Below are positions 57,291 through 64,000 of a DNA stretch of 64,000 nucleotides, piece after piece. The position numbers and the translations under genes are program-made. The notes under the pieces are model-generated. The model searched no databases. It was not told the DNA's origin and was given only the letters and a program-made list of their open reading frames with translations. Location: positions 143,913,207 through 143,977,206 of the forward strand of contig NC_053037.3 of NCBI RefSeq assembly GCF_002575655.3. The letters run 5' to 3'. The stretch is from Aegilops tauschii subsp. strangulata. Lineage: Eukaryota > Streptophyta > Magnoliopsida > Poales > Poaceae. Positions within the stretch are counted from its first letter, which is position 1, and each line of letters begins with the position of its first letter.

Positions 57291-60200
57291 TGTAACGCCC
57301 CGGATCCGATGCGCCAGGTGTCTGCCAGTTATTCGCTGTCCTTGCCTTGTCATCCGCTTGCGTGTTGCATTTTTGTTCATGTCATGCATCCCATATCATG
57401 TCATCATGTGCATTGCATTAGCATACGTGTTCGTCTCTTGCATCTGAGCATTTTCCCCGTTGTCCGTTTTGCAATCCGGCACTCCTATCTCCTCTGGCGC
57501 ACCCCCCTTTTGCCTCTTTTCATGTGAGGGTGTTAAACGTTCTCGGAATGGGCCGAGGCTTGTCAAGTGGCCTTGGTATACCACCGTTAGACCACCGGTC
57601 AAGTTTTGTTCCATTTGGAGGTCGTTTGGTGCTCCAACGGTTAACCGGGTAACCGCAAAGTCCGTTTATGTGTTGCCGCAAAACCCCCTTTCAAACAGCC
57701 CCAAAACCCCTCTAAGTCTCCGCCATGCTCTCGGTCGTTCGATCACGATCGCGTGGGCAAAAACCGCACCCCGTTTGGACTCTCCTAGCTCCCTCTACCT
57801 ATATAAACCCCCTCTCCCCCGAAATCTCGGGCAAAAACCCTAGCTTCTTCCTCCTCCCGCCGACGGACACGTCCACCCTCACGCCCGGACATGTCCGCCA
57901 CCGCCCCTGCCCAATCCGGAGCCACCACCTGTCCGCCGCCGTCGTCCTTGCGGCCGCGGCCCGCCAGGCCCATCGCGGGCCCGCGCGAGCCTGACCGCGC
58001 CCGCCGCCGCGCCCCACGGGCCCGAGCGCCCCGCCGCCCGCTCCGACGTGCTCCGCCGCCGGCCATCGCCGTCGCCGTGCCTCCCGCCAGCGTCGTCCAA
58101 CCGCCCCGCCGCCGCGGTTCCTTCTCCTCCTCTCCGCCGGACCCCGCGCCGCCGCTCGCCGGCGCCGCCCCGCGCCATGGCCGCCGCCGCCTCACCGCCG
58201 TACCTCGCCGCCGCCGCCGCGCACCACGGCGCCGCCTCCCTCCGGCGCCGCCCCCCTCTTCCCGCCGACCACCGCGCCTCCCCGAGCTCTCCTCCCTCCG
58301 GCGAGCATCGGGCCCGAGCTCGAGCAGCCTCCCTTCGATCCGATCTGTACAGACGAGGTTGACTTTTCTCCCCCCCCCCCCGAAATCTCTGTCCCAGATT
58401 TTCATAATATTTGCACATGTTCATAGCATTGTCACTTCATGCATACTGCTCCGATTTGTGCGTGTTATATGTCAAATTTTTTGTCTCGGGATGCTCTACA
58501 TTTTGTTCCATTGCGCCATGATCATTTGAGTCCATCTTGTTGCCCAAATCATCGTTGCAAGAGTGCTAGTTGCTGTTATCTGCTGTTACTTATCAGAACT
58601 TGGTGATTTGTCATTTTTGTATCATTTAATCTGTGCATCTTATGGGCATGAGCTCTACATATGTTTTGTTGTATGCCATGCTATCTTTCCAGTGGTATAT
58701 GAAATGTATTTTTGTGATCTATGTGGTGACTAGCACAAGCATGCAAACTAGGCCCCGTAATGTTTCTGATTTCAGAGACTTGCTGATTTCTCTAAGTCTT
58801 TGTCTGCTGTTATTTTGTTGCCATGTAAACTTGATGCTACAGAGAGATCCATGCATATTTTGGAGATGTTCAGTAAGGATGTTTTGTAGATATTGTTGTA
58901 ATTGATCCATCCATGCCCTTGTTTGCAATTATAGGGTGCCCTAGCATGTCTCAACCTTTCTCTACTTTTGCTATAAAATGTTCCTGGCAGATTGTTTACG
59001 TGTTATTCAATTTTGCCAAGCTTGTTGTAGTTGTTCCATACATGCTATGTATTTGCTCTTGCCATGGTTAGCTTCATAAACATGCCATCTTGCTGTAGGT
59101 ATGCTTTTTTTGTCATGCATTGATTTGTGGTGAGTGCTTCAAGCTCACCAAGATGCCTACATATTATTGTTTCTGCCATGCTCTGTTTTCTGCCAAGTCT
59201 GGAACCTGATAAGAGAACTTGCTATGTTTACATGGGTGCCATCATATCTTCTGGTCCTTATTAGCTTATGGTCAGGAAGGGACTTTTGTCACATGAATTT
59301 AGTAGAATACTTCCATGGCTTGTTTTGCCATGTTAAGTTCATGTAGCATGTTGGTTTCGTGCTCTGAACATTGCAACCTGATGTTATTTCTGCCATGTCC
59401 AGTAATTTCTGCCAAGTCTGTGAATCTGTTATTATTTGCAATCTTGCCATGTCCTTTTGAGCATGTTCTATTGATTTCTGGAGATAGCTCACTGTTCATG
59501 TTTTGTTGTGCTTTACCTGTACATCATGTCCATGCCTTTTGTTTTCATGTTGAGTTGCTGTAGCATATTGTTTTGATGCATGCTAGATACCTAGTTGCTG
59601 TTTTGGACAGATTGTTGCTATGTCTTGTTTGGAGTGTATGTGTTGCACCGTTGCTCCGTTTCGAGCATGCTCTATATGAAACTTGCTTAGATTTGCATGT
59701 ATTTTCATATTATCATGTTGCATCCTTGTTTTGAGGTGTTTGCTTCATGGTTGTATGCATTTTGCATCGATGCCATGTTTAACTTGTTTTGCTCATATCT
59801 TCTAGGCCGTAGCTCCGAATCTAATGAACTTTATATGTAACTTGACTAGAATTTCGTGTAGATCGTCTTGGTGCATATTAACTTGCTGTTTAACAACTTG
59901 AATATAAGGTTTATTCAGTTCTGTACCAATTTCAAAATTTGCATATGAGGACTTACCGGATTTGTTATATGTTGTTTCCGGCCTCATTTAAACTTGCCTT
60001 GATGTGTTGTTCTTGTATGCATCATCTCTTGCCGTGTGTAGCCTCATATAGCTTTGTCATGCATCATTCTTGGTTGAGCATCATGCCTTGTTCATGTGTG
60101 GTGTGTTTACCTTGTTGTGTGCTTCTTCTCGATAGTTCCCGTGTCGTTGCGATCGTGAGGATTCGTTCGTCTTCGTGGCTTCATCTTCTTCATGGACTCG

Positions 60201-61958
60201 TTCTTCTTCTCGGCGGGATTTCAGGCAAGATGACCGTCACCTTGGATCTCATTACTATCATTGCTATGCTAGTTGCTTCGTTCTATTGCTATGCTGCGCT
60301 ACCTATTCCCTTGCTATGCTATTCTCAAATCCTTTTCGAAGTTTGATGTAAGTATGAATTTCATCAGTCAGACGCTTTCCAATTTCAAATTATTTTTCAT
60401 TGTTGGCTCAACCTCTTCGCTTCTCATTCTCCCGGAGTATCTCAATCAATTTTGGTGTTCTTTCTCGTCGTCATTCTCAACATTGAAGACCGAAGTAGAG
60501 TTTCTCTTAAATTTTGTCCGTTCTCGCGGAAATTCGCAGTGCTAGCTCGATGGTTATCCTATCAAATTGTTACAAGTGGTGCAATTAATTTCAACCATCC
60601 GGCGTATTTCAGGAGCTGTTTTACGTCTCAATTATCCGGAGGCCTCCATTTCAGAATATTTTGTCGTTCTAAGTTTTCTAATCCGTTCTCCGATTATTCT
60701 ATATTCGTGCCCCTTCGTTCGTTTACATATTCTTCGGAGCTTCGTTCAAGTATGCTTCAATTAGCTCGCGATCTCTTCTTTCAATTGCATCTTGATTCCC
60801 TCATGTATATTCGTGCTTTTCCTATTTTCCCGGTGAGTCATCCTCCTTCGTCAGTCAATTTTGAATTTTAACGGTGGTTCGTTCAAGATTCCTTCTGTTG
60901 TTATCATATCAATTAATTCGTTCTTTCCAAATCATACCGGTGGTTCATGAAGACTTTCGCAAGTTTTGCGATATATCCCCCCTTAATCTTTTCCAATGTG
61001 AATAAGTAGTATGCAAGTCCATTGTTTCTCATCAATTTAATTGGGGAAGGATAAGCATAACGTAATCCTTATTCTTCTTTCTTTAAGTGGTTTTATCTCT
61101 TCTTTTCAGAGATTGATCATCTCATCACATTCTCGGTTCAAGTGTTTTCATTTTTTTCTTTTCCGGAGTTCAAATTACTCGGCCATTTCGTCGGAACCTC
61201 CATCTAAATCACCGCAAGGCTCCTCTTATTCTTTCTTTCTTCATTTTATCGCGTCATTCTTTTGTTACCGGAATTCTTCACGGTGGCTCGCCATGATTTA
61301 ATTCATTCCTCAAGTGTTCACCAAGATTCTTATCGAAGGAGCTCAAGTATCTTTCCTTTTTTCTTCTCGAAGTGCAATTAATTCTTCGTATTCTTTGAAG
61401 TGGAGTTTTGCATTTCTTCGTTCTTCTCGGCTATCCAATCATTTCCGGTTGTGGCTGGTTATCACCCTATGATCTGGAGATGTTATCCATAAGTCCACAA
61501 CAAGCTTATTCTTTTTGTTGTTGATTTTTCTCAACAATTCCATTCAATCCTTTCTTCTAAGGTTGCTTTCTATTTTCATTTGTGGCACAAGTTGTCATTT
61601 TCTTCCCCGTTCTTCTCATTCTATTAATTCAAGTCTTCCGGAGATTTTGTGTTGTTCCTCAAGTCAAGTATCATCCCATTTCTCAAGTGCATGTTCTATT
61701 CTTTCTTGTTCAGCCGGAGTGCTGCATAAATTCCTTCATTTTTATTCCTTTTCGATTTTGTTCCAACCGGAGTGATTTGAAATTCAGTCTTATTCATTGA
61801 GCTTTTGCTTCTCGTCTCATTCAACATTCCCTTTTTCTTCTTGAGTGTTCTTGATTTTGTTCATCCTCATTGTTTTGTTCTTATTTCACCTCATCCTTTT
61901 TCCCTTCCGTCTCGGTCCTAAGATCTCGGGACAAGATCTCTTGTTAGTGGAGGAGTGT
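57291..61958 (+). mobile_element. Large-LTR element: 5' LTR and non-coding interior
   Basis: The LTR starts TGTAACGCCCCGGATCC at 57291 and aligns with the second LTR (61959 onward) at least to 59348, where the window's second copy ends, so the LTR is over 2 kb; its right end is not resolved. TATA is at 57800-57807, followed by a very GC-rich block. From about 60300 to 61950 the sequence is pyrimidine-rich with many ttcttctcgg and cggagt words and has no gag or pol motif, like the interiors of Triticeae LARD-type elements. Just before the second LTR lie ctcgggacaagatctc and ggaggagtgt, a decayed version of the usual polypurine-tract neighbourhood. No PBS was found. The family is that of the solo LTR at 15314-19174. 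Confidence 0.7.
57800..57807 (+). promoter_or_regulatory. TATA box of the large LTR (5' copy)
   Basis: tatataaa, 509 bp after the LTR start, conserved at 62470-62477 and in the solo LTR (18631-18638, minus). Confidence 0.6.
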
Positions 61959-64000
61959 TGTAACGCCCCGAATCCGATGCGCCAGGTGTCTGCCAGTTAT
62001 TCGCTGTCCTTGCCTTGTCATCCGCTTGCGTGTTGCATTTTTGTTCATGTCATGCATCCCATATCATGTCATCATGTGCATTGCATTTGCATACGTGTTC
62101 GTCTCTTGCATCTGAGCATTTTCCCCGTTGTCCGTTTTGCAATCCGGCACTCCTATCTCCTCCGGCGCACCCCCCCCTTTTTCCTCTTTTCATGTGAGGG
62201 TGTTAAACTTTCTCGGAATGGGCCGAGGCTTGTCAAGTGGCCTTGGTATACCACCGTTAGACCACCGGTCAAGTTTCGTTCCATTTGGAGGTCGTTTGGT
62301 GCTCCAACGGTTAACCGGGTAACCGCAAAGTCCGTTTTTGTGTTGCCGCAAAACCCCCTTTCAAACAGCCCCAAAACCCCTCTAAGTCTCCGCCATGCTC
62401 TCGGTCGTTCGATCACGATCGCGTGGGCAAAAACCGCACCCCGTTTGGACTCTCCTAGCTCCCTCTACCTATATAAACCCCGTCTCCCCCGAAATCTCGG
62501 GCAAAAACCCTAGCTTCTTCCTCCTCCCGCCGACGGACACGTCCACCCTCACGCCCGGACATGTCCGCCACCGCCCCTGCCCAATCCGGAGCCACCACCT
62601 GTCCGCCGCCGTCGTCCTCGCGGCCGCGTCCCGCCAGGCCCATCGCGGGCCCGCGCGAGCCTGACCGCGCCCGCCGCCGCGCCCCACGGGCCCGAGCGCC
62701 CCGCCGCCCGCTCCGACGTGCTCCGCCGCTCTGCCGCCGGCCATCGCCGGCGTCGTCCAACCGCCCCGCCGCCGCGGTTCCTTCTCCTCCTCTCCGTCGG
62801 ACGCCGCGCCGCCGCTCGCCGGCGCCGCCCCGCGCCATGGCCGCCGCCGCCTCACCGCCGTACCTCGCCGCCGCCGCCCGCGCCCGGCGCCGCCTCCCTC
62901 CGGCCCCGCCCCCCTCTTCCCGCCGACCACCGCGCCTCCCCGAGCTCTCCTCCCTCCGGCGAGCATTGGGCCCGAGCTCGAGCAGCCTCCCTTCGATCCG
63001 ATCTGTACAGACGAGGTTGACTTTTCTCCCCCCGAAATCTCTGTCCCAGATTTTCATAATATTTGCACATGTTCATAGCATTGTCACTTCATGCATACTG
63101 CTCCGATTTGTGCGTGTTATATGTCAAATTGTTTGTCTCGGGATGCTCTACATTTTGTTCCATTGCGCCATGATCATTTGAGTCCATCTTGTTGCCCAAA
63201 TCATCGTTGCAAGAGTGCTAGTTGCTGTTATCTGTTGTTACTTATCAGAACTTGGTGAGTTGTCATTTTTGTATCATTTAATCTGTGCATCTTATGGGCA
63301 TGAGCTCTACATATGTTTTGTTGTATGCCATGCTATCTTTCCAGTGGTGTATGAAATGTATTTTTGTGATCTATGTGGTGACTAGCACAAGCATGCAAAC
63401 TAGGCCCCGTAATGTTTCTGATTTCAGAGACTTGCTGATTTCTCTAAGTCTTTGTCTGCTATTATTTTGTTGCCATGTAAACTTGATGCTACAGAGAGAT
63501 CCATGCATATTTTGGAGATGTTCAGTAAGGATGTTTTGTAGATATTGTTGTAATTGATCCATCCATGCCCTTGTTTGCAATTATAGGGTGCCCTAGCATG
63601 TCTCAACCTTGCTCTACTTTTGCTATAAAATGTTCCTGGCAGATTGTTTACGTGTTATTCAATTTTGCCAAGCTTGTTGTAGTTGTTCCATACATGCTAT
63701 GTATTTGCTCTTGCCATGGTTAGCTTCATAAACATGCCATCTTGCTGTAGGTATGCTTTTTTTGTCATGCATTGATTTGTGGTGAGTGCTTCAAGCTCAC
63801 CAAGATGCCTACATATTATTGTTTCTGCCATGCTCTGTTTTCTGCCAAGTCTGGAACCTGATAAGAGAACTTGCTATGTTTACATGGGTGCCATCATATC
63901 TTCTTGTCCTTATTGGCTTATGGTCAGTAAGGGACTTTTGTCACATGAATTTAGTAGAATACTTACATGGCTTGTTTTGCCATGTTAAGTTCATGTAGCA
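61959..64000 (+). mobile_element. Second LTR of the large-LTR element, cut by the window end
   Basis: Starts TGTAACGCCCCGAATCC and follows the copy at 57291 with few differences (about seven in the first 300 bp by eye, plus small indels in C runs and in the GC-rich block near 62730-62890). High similarity suggests a recent insertion. The end and the right target copy are beyond 64000. Confidence 0.8.
62470..62477 (+). promoter_or_regulatory. TATA box of the large LTR (3' copy)
   Basis: tatataaa, 511 bp after the LTR start, same context as at 57800. Confidence 0.6.

Noticed and set aside
57785..58529. Long Pro/Arg/Ala-rich frames on both strands in the large LTR, repeated at 62455-63181
   Set aside because: Several phases on both strands are open at once and indels between the two LTRs shift the frame without closing it. 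This is what GC-rich sequence without stops gives by chance.

Overview
The window looks like gene-poor DNA from a Triticeae grass, most likely Triticum or Aegilops. I infer this from the repeats: LTR retrotransposons whose termini, primer-binding sites and proteins match families I know from wheat and barley (Angela/WIS/BARE-1-like and Maximus-like copia; Sabrina-like, Fatima-like and other gypsy; LARD-type large-LTR elements), plus Stowaway MITEs. Family names come from memory of their sequences, not from a search. I see no bacterial, viral or organellar genes. Most open frames are retrotransposon remnants or GC-rich chance frames.

Layout, left to right. 1-4894: 3' part of a decayed copia element (+) with its 3' LTR. 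It sits in the internal region of a minus-strand gypsy element (4895-8938), which itself sits in the leader of a minus-strand Maximus-like copia element (8939-11919). The left halves of these insertions lie outside the window. 11920-13110: low-copy DNA with a duplicated 280-bp segment. 13112-19840: the only host gene material I can defend, a tandem pair of intronless genes for a 180-residue protein I do not recognise, each with a TATA box. Copy 1 (13783-14326) has a premature stop and a 1-bp frameshift. Copy 2 (15280-19688) is cut after codon 11 by a 3.9-kb solo LTR but otherwise reads open. MITEs lie before and between the copies.

20351-41650: complete Sabrina-like gypsy element (minus strand) with a perfect 5-bp target duplication. 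It has gag, protease and a third ORF but no reverse transcriptase. A complete non-coding LARD-type element (21984-33802, 4.5-kb LTRs, perfect duplication) is nested inside. 42178-52271: complete Fatima-like gypsy element (+), perfect duplication, with broken gag-pol and an antisense spliced-looking ORF. 52272-57290: low-copy DNA with a possible non-coding transcription unit, several small tandem repeats and two abutting LTR fragments. 57291-64000: start of a further large-LTR element whose second LTR runs off the window.

Insertion order follows from the nesting: the Sabrina-like element is older than the LARD inside it, and the Maximus-like element is older than the gypsy element, which is older than the Angela-like copy. 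By eye, LTR pairs differ least in the 57291 element, more in the LARD and most in the Fatima-like element. I did not find an undescribed functional system. The best leads are the duplicated gene pair, a tRNA-like fossil, and internal promoter-like and polypurine-like signals in the Sabrina-like element.
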